Positions 16,301-26,519 of a stretch of DNA of 43,902 nucleotides are shown piece by piece; position 1 is the stretch's first letter; each line of letters opens with the position of its first letter. The stretch is from Winogradskyella immobilis (GTDB lineage Bacteria > Bacteroidota > Bacteroidia > Flavobacteriales > Flavobacteriaceae). The notes under the pieces were generated by a model that ran no database searches, was not told where the DNA came from, and saw only the letters and a program-made list of their open reading frames with translations. Location: assembly GCF_021887715.1 (NCBI RefSeq), contig NZ_JAIQXX010000021.1, positions 1 through 43,902 of the forward strand. Reading direction: 5' to 3'. The position numbers and the translations under genes were made by a program.

Positions 16301-16921
16301 ATGGCCGAATTCATTAAAATATATCCAGAAAACCCTAACTCAAGAGCGATTCAACAAGTTGTAGATTGCTTAAAACGAGGTGGATTAATTATTTACCCAA
16401 CAGATACGGTATATGGATTAGGCTGCGATTTTACAAATATTAAAGCCTTAGAGCGCGTGGCAAAGTTAAAAGGAGTAAAGCTAGAAAAATCAAACTTTTC
16501 TTTTGTCTGCGAAGATTTAAGTAATCTTAGCGATTATGCAAAGCAAATCGATAATTCTGCATTTAAAATTCTTAAGCGCGCTTTGCCAGGACCTTATACA
16601 TTTATTTTGCCAGGAGCGAAAACACTTCCTAATCCATTTAAAAAGCGTAAAACGGTTGGGATTAGAGTTCCTGACAATAGCATAGCCATAGCGATAGTTA
16701 ATGCCTTAGGAAACCCAATTGTATCAACCTCAATTAGAGATGATGATGATATTATTGAATATACTACAGACCCCGAATTAATTCTAGAAAAATGGGATGA
16801 TAAAGTAGATCTTGTTATTGACGGAGGTTATGGAGATAATGAAGCTTCAACCATAATAGATTTATCTGAAAATCCACCTTTAATTGTTAGAGAAGGTAAA
16901 GGGAGTTTAGAGATTTTTTAA
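16301..16921 (+). CDS. Sua5/YciO/YrdC family protein, YciO type
   Basis: A 206-residue protein of the threonylcarbamoyl-AMP synthase superfamily. It has the fold's PTDTVYGLGCDF segment (about 34-45), FSFVCEDLSNLSDYA and LPGPYTFILPG. RKTVGIRVPDNSIA and the length look more like Escherichia coli YciO than TsaC. TsaC makes the precursor of the t6A modification in ANN-decoding tRNAs; the YciO role is less clear. I use the ATG at 16301, because the in-frame TTG at 16283 adds six residues not expected. The stop codon is 2 bases from that of the convergent MFS gene. Confidence 0.88.
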   Translation: MAEFIKIYPENPNSRAIQQVVDCLKRGGLIIYPTDTVYGLGCDFTNIKALERVAKLKGVKLEKSNFSFVCEDLSNLSDYAKQIDNSAFKILKRALPGPYTFILPGAKTLPNPFKKRKTVGIRVPDNSIAIAIVNALGNPIVSTSIRDDDDIIEYTTDPELILEKWDDKVDLVIDGGYGDNEASTIIDLSENPPLIVREGKGSLEIF

Positions 16922-16923
16922 TG

Positions 16924-18129
16924 CTAAAAAGATCTTAATGTCGTTGGCTTTTTTATCAAATAAAATAAAATTAAGCAAATCACACCTGTAATAAAGAACC
17001 CTATAAATAAAGGTAACACAGAGGTATTGACAAAACTTCCAATATAATTTGCTATAGGAACAGCCATAATAGTAGATATAAAACCATTTAATGCGGCTCC
17101 AATACCAGCAATATGTCCCAGAGGTTCCATAGCTAAAGCTCTATAGTTTCCAAATAAAAACGCAATGCAAGTAAACTGAAAGGCTAAGAATATAAGAAAG
17201 GTTAGTATGCTAGGATTTCTACCAGAAGAAAACAATATAATGTAAATTAGTGCAACAACAATAAAGCAGATCAGAGCAATATGTACAATACGTCTCATCC
17301 CATATTTTACGACTAAAGTGCTATTGATATAAGTAGCAAAACCTATTGCTACAGCCATACTGGCAAATATGTAGGGAAACAAATCTCCTAAACCATATTG
17401 TTCTTCAAAGATTTGCTGAGAAGTGCTTAGATAAACCATAAATGATCCTGTAATAAAACCAGAAAGTAAAGTATAAATTACGGCAGGTCTAATTTTAAAA
17501 AAGGCAATTGTTCCTGTTTTAAATATGGCAAGACGAAAAGGGATTTTGTGTTTTGAATGTAGTGTTTCTGGTTGTCGTCTCCAAAACCAAAGCATAACTA
17601 ATATGCCAAAAATTAATGTAAATACGAAGATGGATTTCCAATTGTAATGATGCAATAAAAACTGACCAAGCGTTGGAGCTATAACAGGAACTAATATAAA
17701 AGCCATCACTACTATAGATAAAATCTTAGCCATATAATCACCACTATAAGAGTCTCTTACCATAGCAATACTCATGGTGCGTGGAGCAGATAGCCCAATG
17801 CCTTGTAGTACACGGCCAAAAATCATCATTTCAAAACTCTTTGTAGTTAAGCATATTAATGACGCTATAATAAATACAAAAAAACCAGCATAGACTATGG
17901 GTTTTCTGCCAAAGCTATCAGACAAAGGACCAAATAGCATTTGGCCAATACCTAACCCAAGAAAAATCATGGTAATCAATTTCTGATTGTCATTAGGATT
18001 CTCTGTACTTAAATGAAACCCAATCTCTGGTAACGCAGGCAAAACAGCATCAATCGATAATGCTACGATAGACATTAAAGCAGCCATCATAACAATAAAT
18101 TCTAATTGAGTGTGTTTTTGGTTTTCCAT
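16924..18129 (-). CDS. Bcr/CflA family multidrug efflux MFS transporter
   Basis: A 401-residue, 12-helix major facilitator. It has the Bcr/CflA features DAVLPALPEIG in helix 1, the loop 2-3 motif GPLSDSFGRKP and VLQGIGLSAPRTMSIAMVRD in the helix 4-5 region. It likely exports drugs or small molecules by proton antiport in the inner membrane. The gene is convergent with yciO (2 bases between stop codons) and divergent from the DinB-fold gene across a 67-bp gap. Confidence 0.92.
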   Translation of the reverse strand: MENQKHTQLEFIVMMAALMSIVALSIDAVLPALPEIGFHLSTENPNDNQKLITMIFLGLGIGQMLFGPLSDSFGRKPIVYAGFFVFIIASLICLTTKSFEMMIFGRVLQGIGLSAPRTMSIAMVRDSYSGDYMAKILSIVVMAFILVPVIAPTLGQFLLHHYNWKSIFVFTLIFGILVMLWFWRRQPETLHSKHKIPFRLAIFKTGTIAFFKIRPAVIYTLLSGFITGSFMVYLSTSQQIFEEQYGLGDLFPYIFASMAVAIGFATYINSTLVVKYGMRRIVHIALICFIVVALIYIILFSSGRNPSILTFLIFLAFQFTCIAFLFGNYRALAMEPLGHIAGIGAALNGFISTIMAVPIANYIGSFVNTSVLPLFIGFFITGVICLILFYLIKKPTTLRSF

Positions 18130-18196
18130 TGTGCAAAACTAAACTAATTATTAGCTACTTTTAGCCTGCATAAATGTCAATTTTATATTAATTATA

Positions 18197-18646
18197 ATGA
18201 GTATGTTAACAGATACGCTAATACGAGTTTTTAATCGGGATCTTAACCGTCTAAAAGATGAAATCAATGCTTATAAAGACGAGCATAATTTATGGTTACT
18301 GCCAAAAGGTATAAGTAATACAGCAGGTAATTTAGCCATACATATTGTGGGTAATCTTAATACGTATATAGGCGCTAAACTAGGTGCTACAGGTTATATT
18401 AGACAACGCGATTTAGAATTTTCAATAAAAAACGTTTCAAGAGAAGACATCATTAATCAAATAGATGACGTCATGGTAATTATTGAAAACACATTAAAAA
18501 CACTAACGACTGAGGATTTAGAAAAGGAGTATCGACGTAGAGACTCCGAAGCTTATATGACTACTGAGTTTTTCTTAGTCCATCTTACGACGCATTTAAA
18601 TTATCATTTAGGACAAATTAATTATCACAGACGTTTATTAGAATAG
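18197..18646 (+). CDS. DinB/YfiT-like four-helix protein (DUF1572 type)
   Basis: A 149-residue protein of the DinB superfamily. Histidines in NLAIHIVGNLN (near 50) and in VHLTTHLNYHLGQINYHRR (near 128-145) are placed as the metal-binding triad of these four-helix bundles. Relatives include thiol transferases and damage-linked proteins; the reaction here is unknown. It is 25 bases upstream of the ABC exporter on the same strand and may share its transcript. Confidence 0.8.
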   Translation: MSMLTDTLIRVFNRDLNRLKDEINAYKDEHNLWLLPKGISNTAGNLAIHIVGNLNTYIGAKLGATGYIRQRDLEFSIKNVSREDIINQIDDVMVIIENTLKTLTTEDLEKEYRRRDSEAYMTTEFFLVHLTTHLNYHLGQINYHRRLLE

Positions 18647-18671
18647 TACTTTTACAAAAACAAATCAATTA

Positions 18672-20441
18672 ATGCAACACTTAAAAGACGCATCAACTAA
18701 AGATAAAAAGAAACCTAAAGTTAGTATTAAAAAAGCTTTTAGAGACATTATTTGGCCTAGGAGAAACTTAGTGTTTATAGGTTTAGTTTTAATTGTTATT
18801 AGAAGTTTAGCCGGTTTAGTATTACCAATACAAAGTAAGGTATTGCTTGATGAGGTAGTGCCAAGTGGTAACGAATCAGATTTGTATATGCTTATTGCTA
18901 TTGTTATAGGAGCTATAACAATACAAGCGATTACATCTTTTTTACTAACACGAATTTTAAGTGTTCAGGCGCAGTATCTCATATCAGAATTAAGAGCTCA
19001 AGTTCAAAAAAAAGTATTGTCTTTGCCTATTAGCTTTTTCGATAACACTAAATCTGGTGCATTAGTGTCTCGTATTATGAGCGATGTAGAAGGTGTTCGA
19101 AATTTAATAGGTACTGGTTTAGTGCAATTAGTTGGTGGTACGTTTACCGCAATAATATCTTTGATAATTCTTATTAAGATAAATGCTTGGATGACACTCT
19201 TTGTTTTTGTGCCGTTGTCTATTTTTGGTATAGTTGCGCTTAAGGCTTTTAAATACATTCGTCCCATATTTAGAACACGAGGAAAAATTAATGCTGAGGT
19301 TAAAGGACGTTTAACCGAAACGTTAGCAGGAGTCAGAGTAATTAAAGCGTTTAATGCAGAAGCTCAAGAAAACAAAGTGTTTGAAAAAGGAGTGAATGAA
19401 ATTTATCAGAATGTCAAGAAGAGTTTAACAGCAACGGCTATAATGACAAGTTCTTCAACATTTTTAATAGGAATTGCCACTACAGGCATTATGGGTATTG
19501 GTGGCTATTATATGATACAAGAGACAATGACTACTGGAGAGTTTTTAGAATTCACATTTCTTTTAGCATTTATGGTAGCGCCCATTGTACAAATGAGCAA
19601 TATAGGAAGTCAATTGACTGAAGCTTTAGCAGGTTTAGATCGTACAGAAGAATTAATGAATACTATGGCTGAAGATGAAGATGAAAATAGAACGGTAATT
19701 CTTGATAAAATTAATGGTGATATTGAGTTTAATGATGTGTCATTTTCTTATGAAGAAGGAAAAGAAGTCCTTCATAACATTAACTTTAAAGCACCTTCAG
19801 GATCAGTCATTGCATTGGTAGGAAGTTCTGGCTCAGGGAAATCAACTATTGCAGGATTATCAGCAACGTTTTTAAACCCTAAGTCAGGAAAAGTTACTAT
19901 CGACGGGCAAGATATGTCTAAGATAAAATTGAGTAGTTACCGCGAACATTTAGGAGTTGTACTTCAAGACGAATTTTTATTTGAAGGTTCTATTCGTGAA
20001 AACATTTTGTTTCCAAGACCTAATGCTACAGAAGATCAATTGCAAAATGCCGTAAAAGCAGCTTATGTTAATGAATTTACAGACCGATTTGAAGATGGTT
20101 TAGACACTTTAATTGGTGAACGTGGTGTAAAACTATCAGGTGGCCAACGACAACGATTAGCAATTGCCAGAGCGATTTTAGCCGACCCTAAAGTAATTAT
20201 CCTAGATGAAGCGACCTCTAATTTAGATACCGAGAGCGAAGCGCTAATTCAAAAAAGTTTAGCTGAATTAGTAAAAGAGCGAACCACAATTGTTATTGCA
20301 CATCGATTGAGTACTATTAAAAAAGCAGACCAAATTTTAGTAATAGAAGCGGGTCATATTGCCGAGCGCGGTACACATGATGAGTTAATTGCGTTACAAG
20401 GTCGTTATTACGATTTATATACCTATCAAGCTAAAATATAA
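18672..20441 (+). CDS. ABC exporter, fused permease and ATPase
   Basis: A 589-residue half-transporter of the MsbA/MDR type. Six transmembrane helices lie in about residues 30-320. The nucleotide-binding domain has Walker A GSSGSGKST, signature LSGGQRQRLAIARAIL, Walker B VIILDEATS and the H-loop IAHRLST. It would work as a homodimer in the inner membrane. The substrate (lipid, drug or peptide) cannot be read from the sequence. Confidence 0.93.
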   Translation: MQHLKDASTKDKKKPKVSIKKAFRDIIWPRRNLVFIGLVLIVIRSLAGLVLPIQSKVLLDEVVPSGNESDLYMLIAIVIGAITIQAITSFLLTRILSVQAQYLISELRAQVQKKVLSLPISFFDNTKSGALVSRIMSDVEGVRNLIGTGLVQLVGGTFTAIISLIILIKINAWMTLFVFVPLSIFGIVALKAFKYIRPIFRTRGKINAEVKGRLTETLAGVRVIKAFNAEAQENKVFEKGVNEIYQNVKKSLTATAIMTSSSTFLIGIATTGIMGIGGYYMIQETMTTGEFLEFTFLLAFMVAPIVQMSNIGSQLTEALAGLDRTEELMNTMAEDEDENRTVILDKINGDIEFNDVSFSYEEGKEVLHNINFKAPSGSVIALVGSSGSGKSTIAGLSATFLNPKSGKVTIDGQDMSKIKLSSYREHLGVVLQDEFLFEGSIRENILFPRPNATEDQLQNAVKAAYVNEFTDRFEDGLDTLIGERGVKLSGGQRQRLAIARAILADPKVIILDEATSNLDTESEALIQKSLAELVKERTTIVIAHRLSTIKKADQILVIEAGHIAERGTHDELIALQGRYYDLYTYQAKI

Positions 20442-20546
20442 AACAACTAACGTTATAACACCTCTTGTTAAACCCATACTAAAATTAAAACTCAATAGTA
20501 TAAGAATAGTATCTTTAGCTTTTTCAAATAAAAAATCACTAACAAA

Positions 20547-21638
20547 ATGAATTTAAAACATTACGTATTAGCTGTATTTGCAATCTCATTATCTTTGGTA
20601 ATTACGGCGCAAGACTTAACTTTTGAAGAATATAATCCTAAATCAACACTGGTTGTACCTGGTAAAATTATTAAACGCGCTAAATTTCCGTTTATAGATG
20701 TGCATGGTCATCAATACCGTATGCCAACTCAAGATTTGGCACCTGTAATCGCAGCTATGGATACACTTAACATGGGGTTAATGGTAAATTTAAGTGGACG
20801 CTCTGGTGAAGATTTAATGAAATCTGTAGCTAATATTAAAAATAATTATCCTAATCGTTTCGTTGTTTTTGCTAATATAGGATTTAATGGAAATGTAGGT
20901 AAAGATGGATGGATAGAAGCTACTGTAGCTCAGCTAGAACAAGATGTGAAAAATGGAGCACGTGGTTTGAAAATATATAAAGGACTTGGGCTTAGAGATA
21001 AAGATGTAAAAGGGGAACGTGTAGCAGTAGACGATCCACGTTTGGCACCAATTTGGGATAAGTGTGGAGAATTAGGTATCCCGGTATTAATTCATTCTGC
21101 AGATCCAAAATCGTTTTGGGATGATTTTGATGGTGATAACGAGCGTTGGTTGGAGTTAAAGACACGACCAGGCAGAAAACGAGGTGCTGATAATCCAGCT
21201 CCTTGGGAACAAATTATAGGAGAACAACATAACATGTTTAAGCGTCATAAAAACACCACGTTTATCAATGCACATATGGGTTGGTATGCTAATAATCTTG
21301 GTAAACTATCACAGTTACTAGATGAAATGCCAAATATGAATGTGGGTATTGGAGCCATCATTGCAGAACTAGGACGTCAACCGCGGTTTGCAAAAGCGTT
21401 TTTTATTAAATATCAAGACCGTATTTTGTTTGGAAAAGACAGTTGGAAGCCTGAAGAATTCCCAACCTATTTTAGAGTGTTAGAAAGTGATGACGAGTAC
21501 TTTCCGTATCATAAAAAGTATCATGCATTTTGGCCTATGTATGGTTTAGACTTGCCAGACGAAGTACTTAAAAAAGTATATTATAAAAATGCATTACGTA
21601 TTGTTCCTGGCTTGGACAAGAGTTTGTTTCCTAATTAG
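20547..21638 (+). CDS. Secreted metal-dependent amidohydrolase (amidohydro-rel family)
   Basis: A 363-residue TIM-barrel hydrolase of the amidohydrolase_2 type with a signal peptide ending near ITAQ (about 22). Metal-site features are visible: DVHGHQ (after strand 1), VLIHSADP, FINAHMGW and a late FGKDSW aspartate. Relatives include decarboxylases and lactonases, so the reaction is open. Export to the periplasm is unusual for the family but common for its Bacteroidota members. It is monocistronic, ending at a strong hairpin terminator. Confidence 0.85.
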   Translation: MNLKHYVLAVFAISLSLVITAQDLTFEEYNPKSTLVVPGKIIKRAKFPFIDVHGHQYRMPTQDLAPVIAAMDTLNMGLMVNLSGRSGEDLMKSVANIKNNYPNRFVVFANIGFNGNVGKDGWIEATVAQLEQDVKNGARGLKIYKGLGLRDKDVKGERVAVDDPRLAPIWDKCGELGIPVLIHSADPKSFWDDFDGDNERWLELKTRPGRKRGADNPAPWEQIIGEQHNMFKRHKNTTFINAHMGWYANNLGKLSQLLDEMPNMNVGIGAIIAELGRQPRFAKAFFIKYQDRILFGKDSWKPEEFPTYFRVLESDDEYFPYHKKYHAFWPMYGLDLPDEVLKKVYYKNALRIVPGLDKSLFPN

Positions 21639-21656
21639 AATGAACTAGATATAATG

Positions 21657-21694
21657 AAAAAGTAGTATAAACGAAATGTTTATACTACTTTTTT
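21657..21694. terminator. Bidirectional intrinsic terminator
   Basis: Perfect 16-bp inverted arms (21657-21672 and 21678-21693) around a 5-base loop GAAAT, with an A-run on one flank and a T-run on the other. It therefore works in both directions. It sits between the convergent amidohydrolase gene (ends 21638) and the carboxylase operon (ends 21776). Confidence 0.85.
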
Positions 21695-21775
21695 GAATTT
21701 GGACACGTCTCGTTTATGATTTGAAAAGACTTATTTTCAAATTAATAGTTATAAAGTAAGCGCCTTGTATGTTTT

Positions 21776-23317
21776 TTATAAAGGAATATTCCCATGTTTA
21801 CGCTTAGGTTTATTAACTTCTTTATTTTCAAGCATGCTAAACGCCTTGATTAATTTTCGACGTGTGTCTTTTGGTAAAATGACTTCATCAACAAAACCAC
21901 GTTCAGCAGCGCTATAAGGATTTGCAAAGAGTTCTGCATATTCTGCTTCTTTCTCTTTCCATTTAGCTTCTTTGTCTTCGGCAGCTTGTATATCGCGTTT
22001 AAAAATAATTTCAGCAGCTCCTTTAGCACCCATAACGGCAATTTCGGCACTTGGCCAAGCAAAATTCATATCTGCTCCAATGTGTTTAGAATTCATAACA
22101 TCATAAGCACCGCCATAAGCTTTACGCGTAATTACAGTCACTCTAGGTACAGTAGCTTCACTAAACGCATAGAGTAGTTTTGCACCATGAACAATGATAC
22201 CGTTCCATTCTTGATCTGTGCCTGGCAAAAATCCTGGAACATCTTCTAATACCAATAAAGGGATATTAAAACAATCACAGAAGCGTACAAAACGTGCTGC
22301 TTTTTTAGAGCTATTGACATCAAGTACTCCTGCTAAAAATAATGGTTGGTTAGCAATAATACCAATACTTTTTCCACCTAAACGCGCAAAACCAACAATA
22401 ATATTTTCGGCATAATCTTTATGAACTTCATAGAAAGAATCTTCATCAATAATACCTTCAATAACCGAATGCATATCGTAAGGCTTATTTGCGTTATCAG
22501 GTACAATGTCTGATAACACGTCTCTTACTTCATCTGTAATATTATAATTGAGGTCAACAGGCTTCTCTGTGTTGTTTTGAGGTAAGTAACTTAATAAACG
22601 TTTTATGCTTTCTAAGCATTCTATATCATTAGAGGCAGTAATATGTGCAACACCAGATTTAGTAGAATGTGTGCTTGCTCCACCAAGTGCTTCACTTGTT
22701 ACCTCTTCGTTAGTTACCGTTTTAACTACATTAGGTCCAGTAACAAACATATAACTACTGTCTTCAACCATAATCGTAAAATCTGTCATGGCAGGTGAGT
22801 ATACTGCTCCACCAGCGCAAGGTCCCATAATTGCAGAAATTTGTGGGATAACTCCAGAAGATTGTACATTTCTATAGAAGATATCTGCATAACCACCTAA
22901 AGAACGTACGCCTTCTTGTATACGAGCGCCACCAGAATCGTTAAGTCCAATTAAAGGCGCTCCGACTTGTACTGCTAAATCCATAATTTTACAGATTTTC
23001 TCGGCATGCGTTTCAGATAATGAACCACCAAACACTGTGAAATCTTGAGCAAACACGTAGATTAAACGTCCATTTACAGTACCGTAACCTGTAACAACTC
23101 CATCTCCATAGAATTGTTGTTTTTCCATGCCAAAATCTTTGGTGCGATGTGTTACTAGAGCACCAATTTCTTCAAAAGAACCTTCGTCCAAGAAATAATT
23201 AACACGTTCTCTTGCGGTTAGTTTTTTCTTTTCATGTTGTTTATCTATTCTAGCTTGTCCGCCTCCCAAATGCGCTAAAGCTAACTTATCGTTTAATGTT
23301 TTTATTTTAGAATCCAT
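21776..23317 (-). CDS. pccB: Acyl-CoA carboxylase, carboxyltransferase subunit (propionyl-CoA type)
   Basis: A 513-residue carboxyltransferase with both crotonase-fold halves. The N half has [13 protein letters not shown] and [16 protein letters not shown]; the C half has [24 protein letters not shown] and [19 protein letters not shown]. The length and motifs fit the beta subunit of propionyl- or broad acyl-CoA carboxylase. It moves the carboxyl group from carboxybiotin to acyl-CoA. It is the last gene of a three-gene operon with the biotin carrier and biotin carboxylase, 8 bases after the latter. Propionyl rather than acetyl specificity is inference. Confidence 0.9.
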   Translation of the reverse strand: MDSKIKTLNDKLALAHLGGGQARIDKQHEKKKLTARERVNYFLDEGSFEEIGALVTHRTKDFGMEKQQFYGDGVVTGYGTVNGRLIYVFAQDFTVFGGSLSETHAEKICKIMDLAVQVGAPLIGLNDSGGARIQEGVRSLGGYADIFYRNVQSSGVIPQISAIMGPCAGGAVYSPAMTDFTIMVEDSSYMFVTGPNVVKTVTNEEVTSEALGGASTHSTKSGVAHITASNDIECLESIKRLLSYLPQNNTEKPVDLNYNITDEVRDVLSDIVPDNANKPYDMHSVIEGIIDEDSFYEVHKDYAENIIVGFARLGGKSIGIIANQPLFLAGVLDVNSSKKAARFVRFCDCFNIPLLVLEDVPGFLPGTDQEWNGIIVHGAKLLYAFSEATVPRVTVITRKAYGGAYDVMNSKHIGADMNFAWPSAEIAVMGAKGAAEIIFKRDIQAAEDKEAKWKEKEAEYAELFANPYSAAERGFVDEVILPKDTRRKLIKAFSMLENKEVNKPKRKHGNIPL

Positions 23318-23325
23318 ACTATATC

Positions 23326-24765
23326 TTAATTAGGTAAGCGTAATTGTTTCTGATCTTCAAAATAACGTTTCAAAGCAATCTGTGCTGCAATCTCAGCTTC
23401 ATTTTTATGTTGTTCCTCTAATAATTTTGGTGAATAGTAATTTTTTACAAAATGCGTATCAAAATTACCAGAACGGAATGCTTCGTGTTCGCATACAAAT
23501 CTCCCAAATGCTAATGTGGTTTGTACTCCTTGTATCTTGTAGTTGTTAATGGCTTTAATCATTAATTCAATAGCTTCATCACGTGTTTTGCCATAGGTAA
23601 TTAATTTTGAAAGCATCGGGTCGTAGTAGATAGGAATATCCATACCTTCTTCAAAACCATTATCTACACGAATGTTTTTTCCGACAGGCAGTTGATAGAC
23701 TTCTAGATTACCAACGCTAGGTAAAAAATCATTTAAAGGATCTTCAGCGTATACACGTAGTTCTAAGGCATGACCATTAATTTTTAAATCGTCTTGCGCT
23801 ATATCTAAAACTTCGCCACGTGCCACTTTAATTTGTAGTTCTACTAAATCTACACCTGCAATAATTTCTGAGACAGGATGCTCAACTTGTAAGCGTGTAT
23901 TCATTTCTAAGAAATAGAAATTATGATCTGCATCTAATAAAAACTCTACAGTACCAGCTCCAATATAATCGCAAGAACGTGCTACATTAATAGCGGCTTG
24001 TCCCATTTCCTCTCTCAATTCAGACGATAACACAGAAGATGGTGCTTCTTCAACAACTTTTTGATGACGGCGTTGTACGCTACATTCGCGTTCAAATAAA
24101 TGGATGACATTACCATGCATGTCGGCCATAATTTGTATTTCGATATGTCGTGGTGATTTTACATACTTTTCAATAAAAACAGATCCATCACCAAATGCCG
24201 ACGTTGCTTCAGAAATAGCACGTTCCATTTGCGATTCTAAATCCGCTTCTTTCTCAACCACACGCATACCTTTTCCGCCTCCGCCTGCAGAAGCTTTAAT
24301 TAGTATAGGAAAACCAATTTCTAAGGCTATAGCTTTCGCTTTTTCTACATCTGTAACAGCTTCATCAATGCCGGGAACCATAGGAATATCATAAGCCTTT
24401 ACGGTTTCTTTGGCAGCTAACTTACTACCCATGACTTTAATGGCTTTAGATCTAGGTCCTATAAATGTAATGGAATTCGCCTCGCAAAGCTCTGCAAAAT
24501 CTGCATTTTCACTTAAAAACCCATAACCCGGATGGATTGCGTCTACATTTAAAGTTTTAGAGACTTCAATAATTTTGTCTCCTCTTAGATAAGATTGATT
24601 GGATGGAGCAGGACCAATACAAACAGCTTCGTCAGCATATCTTACATGTGGTGCATTACGGTCTACTTCAGAAAACACTGCCACTGTTTTAATGCCCATC
24701 TTCTTAGCGGTTTGCATAACACGAATGGCAATTTCACCTCTATTTGCTACTAGTATTTTTTTCAT
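23326..24765 (-). CDS. accC: Biotin carboxylase subunit
   Basis: A 479-residue ATP-grasp enzyme. It starts [17 protein letters not shown], has the glycine-rich ATP loop [14 protein letters not shown] and the catalytic [14 protein letters not shown]. It carboxylates biotin on the carrier protein using ATP and bicarbonate. I use the ATG at 24765: it lies 1 base after the stop of the carrier gene (TAATATG), whereas an upstream TTG would overlap it. It may equally be named pccA, given the PccB-like partner. Confidence 0.93.
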   Translation of the reverse strand: MKKILVANRGEIAIRVMQTAKKMGIKTVAVFSEVDRNAPHVRYADEAVCIGPAPSNQSYLRGDKIIEVSKTLNVDAIHPGYGFLSENADFAELCEANSITFIGPRSKAIKVMGSKLAAKETVKAYDIPMVPGIDEAVTDVEKAKAIALEIGFPILIKASAGGGGKGMRVVEKEADLESQMERAISEATSAFGDGSVFIEKYVKSPRHIEIQIMADMHGNVIHLFERECSVQRRHQKVVEEAPSSVLSSELREEMGQAAINVARSCDYIGAGTVEFLLDADHNFYFLEMNTRLQVEHPVSEIIAGVDLVELQIKVARGEVLDIAQDDLKINGHALELRVYAEDPLNDFLPSVGNLEVYQLPVGKNIRVDNGFEEGMDIPIYYDPMLSKLITYGKTRDEAIELMIKAINNYKIQGVQTTLAFGRFVCEHEAFRSGNFDTHFVKNYYSPKLLEEQHKNEAEIAAQIALKRYFEDQKQLRLPN

Positions 24766-24766
24766 A

Positions 24767-25243
24767 TTATTCAAAAGCGATTAAAAGTGAATTTTTACCT
24801 ACAGTTTCTCCCTGATTAACAGCTATAGATTTAATAACACCAGCTCGTGGTGAACTAATAACATTTTCCATTTTCATGGCCTCAAGGATTAGAAGTTGAT
24901 CGTTTTCTTCAACTTCATCACCAACAGCTACAGAAATCTCTAATATTAAACCTGGCATAGGTGCTTTAATATCGTTTACTTTTTTAGAAGCTCCGATTTC
25001 AAATCCCATAGCGCTAATTTGTTGGTCTAATGCGTCTTGAATCTGTACCTCATAAGAATTATTATTTACTACAACTGTATAGGTTTTTGTTAGAAAAGAA
25101 GCATCAGTAATTTGTGCTTCAACAGAAGTATCATCTTTAAGTATATGATACTTGTTTCTGGAAGTTTTTATTGTATCTGAAGAGTGAATGTCTTCTTCAG
25201 TAAACTCAAAACTAAAATTTGAATTAACATTAGTTTTATACAT
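24767..25243 (-). CDS. Biotin carboxyl carrier protein
   Basis: A 158-residue carrier with a poorly conserved N-terminal half and a C-terminal biotinyl domain (about 88-158). The biotinylation motif is EAMKM, with Lys at about 124, in the normal place 35 residues from the end. The Pro-rich hinge is short (KAPMPG). It shuttles carboxybiotin between the two enzymes encoded downstream. It is the first gene of the operon. Confidence 0.92.
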   Translation of the reverse strand: MYKTNVNSNFSFEFTEEDIHSSDTIKTSRNKYHILKDDTSVEAQITDASFLTKTYTVVVNNNSYEVQIQDALDQQISAMGFEIGASKKVNDIKAPMPGLILEISVAVGDEVEENDQLLILEAMKMENVISSPRAGVIKSIAVNQGETVGKNSLLIAFE

Positions 25244-25296
25244 GGTTTAAGTATTTGATATTATTTATTTTAAATAGCATTATATAATGTTATTAT

Positions 25297-25968
25297 TCAT
25301 TTAAAATTTGAAATTTCTTGATGCCGTTTTATAGCTTTTCGAGACAAAATTACACCAATTATTAATGATATAAATGCTCCGATGGAAATTCCTGGTATAA
25401 AATTTATAAACAAAAAGAAATCGTATGAGCCATGGAATAAAACAGCTAGAAATAATCCGGCCATATTCCATTTTAATCTATTGTTAGAAAATTTTGCTTT
25501 TCCCATAAAATACCCCATTAATACTCCAAATGTTGCATGAGCAGGCACAGCTGTAAAGGCTCTTAATATAGCTGTTGAATATCCGCCATTTAACACATAC
25601 ATTATATTTTCTGTACAAGCAAAACCCATAGACACAATAACAGCATAAACAATACCATCATAAGGTTCATTAAAGGCTTTTCGGGGTTGTGCAAAATATT
25701 TTACAATAACGTATTTACTAAATTCTTCAGCCAATGCAACCACAATAAAAGCTTGAATGAATTGCTGCCATATACTACGCTCATCTGTAATAGGAATATA
25801 TTTTCCGGTAAATAGATATATACCAATAACGATAAGAATACTTAATACAGCTCCTAATAAGAAACTAGCTATAAGTAAACTCGCAGGTTCTTTTTCGTAT
25901 TTATCTTGTAAATAAATGTATAAAATAATAGCCAATACAGGTGCAACTGCTAATAAAACTAGAGTCAT
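25297..25968 (-). CDS. PrsW family intramembrane metalloprotease-like protein
   Basis: A 223-residue polytopic membrane protein, about seven helices. The PrsW/CPBP-like motifs are in order: EEFSKY (about 80-85), FACTEN, the first His in PAHATFGVLMG and the second in HGSYDFF. Bacillus PrsW cleaves the anti-sigma factor RsiW; here no anti-sigma gene is near, so the substrate is unknown. Its ATG overlaps the stop codon of the Nudix gene (ATGA). It is the last gene of a four-gene overlapping unit. Confidence 0.88.
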   Translation of the reverse strand: MTLVLLAVAPVLAIILYIYLQDKYEKEPASLLIASFLLGAVLSILIVIGIYLFTGKYIPITDERSIWQQFIQAFIVVALAEEFSKYVIVKYFAQPRKAFNEPYDGIVYAVIVSMGFACTENIMYVLNGGYSTAILRAFTAVPAHATFGVLMGYFMGKAKFSNNRLKWNMAGLFLAVLFHGSYDFFLFINFIPGISIGAFISLIIGVILSRKAIKRHQEISNFK

Positions 25969-26519
25969 AATCTACATTGGGTTTTAATTGTATCTATAAC
26001 GAACGTATAGTAGGTGCGATTTGAAGCTATAAAATGAGAATTTGTTTCACTGTTTTGTAATAAATCTTCAAATTCTGTAAAACTTACCAATTTTAAAGCT
26101 TCAACTTCATCGGCTTGTGGAGTTAACGCATTTAGATCTACATTTAATTCTGAAATATAAACTTGATGAAACTCATAATCTAAAATAGTTCCATCTGCAT
26201 AAGAAGATTCATGCAATCGTGTATCTATCTTTTTTAAAGCTTTAGGCGGTAATTTTAACCCTATTTCTTCTTCGGTTTCACGTATAGCGGCAGTTTCAAA
26301 AGTTTCGCCAGCATCTATATGTCCGGCAACAGAGACATCCCAAAGTAATGGGTAAATCTTTTTTTTGTGCGAGCGTTGTTGTAACAATATGCGATGGTCT
26401 GAAGTATATAACCATAAATGAATAGTGTTGTGATACCATCCGTTTTTGTGAGCTTCAGACTTTAAAGCTATACCTTTGGGTTGGCCATTTTTATCAACAA
26501 TATCTATATATTCATCCAT
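25965..26519 (-). CDS. Nudix hydrolase (IPP-isomerase/YfcD-like)
   Basis: A 184-residue Nudix protein. The box is complete: GHIDAGETFETAAIRETEEE followed by IGL (Gx5Ex7REUxEExGU, with Thr in the U position). The N-terminal WYHNTIHLWLYT and QQRSHKKKIYPLLWD resemble type I isopentenyl-diphosphate isomerase and YfcD. Which of these it is cannot be settled by eye. Its start codon shares a base with the aminotransferase stop (TAATG), and its end overlaps the PrsW start. Confidence 0.9.
   Translation of the reverse strand: MDEYIDIVDKNGQPKGIALKSEAHKNGWYHNTIHLWLYTSDHRILLQQRSHKKKIYPLLWDVSVAGHIDAGETFETAAIRETEEEIGLKLPPKALKKIDTRLHESSYADGTILDYEFHQVYISELNVDLNALTPQADEVEALKLVSFTEFEDLLQNSETNSHFIASNRTYYTFVIDTIKTQCRL

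Noticed and set aside
16911..16933. Terminator between the convergent yciO and MFS genes
   Set aside because: The inverted repeat is imperfect and sits on the two stop codons; pairing is too weak to support.
25278..25289. CATTATATAATG palindrome between the carrier and PrsW genes
   Set aside because: Short and expected by chance in AT-rich DNA; no T-run to make a terminator.
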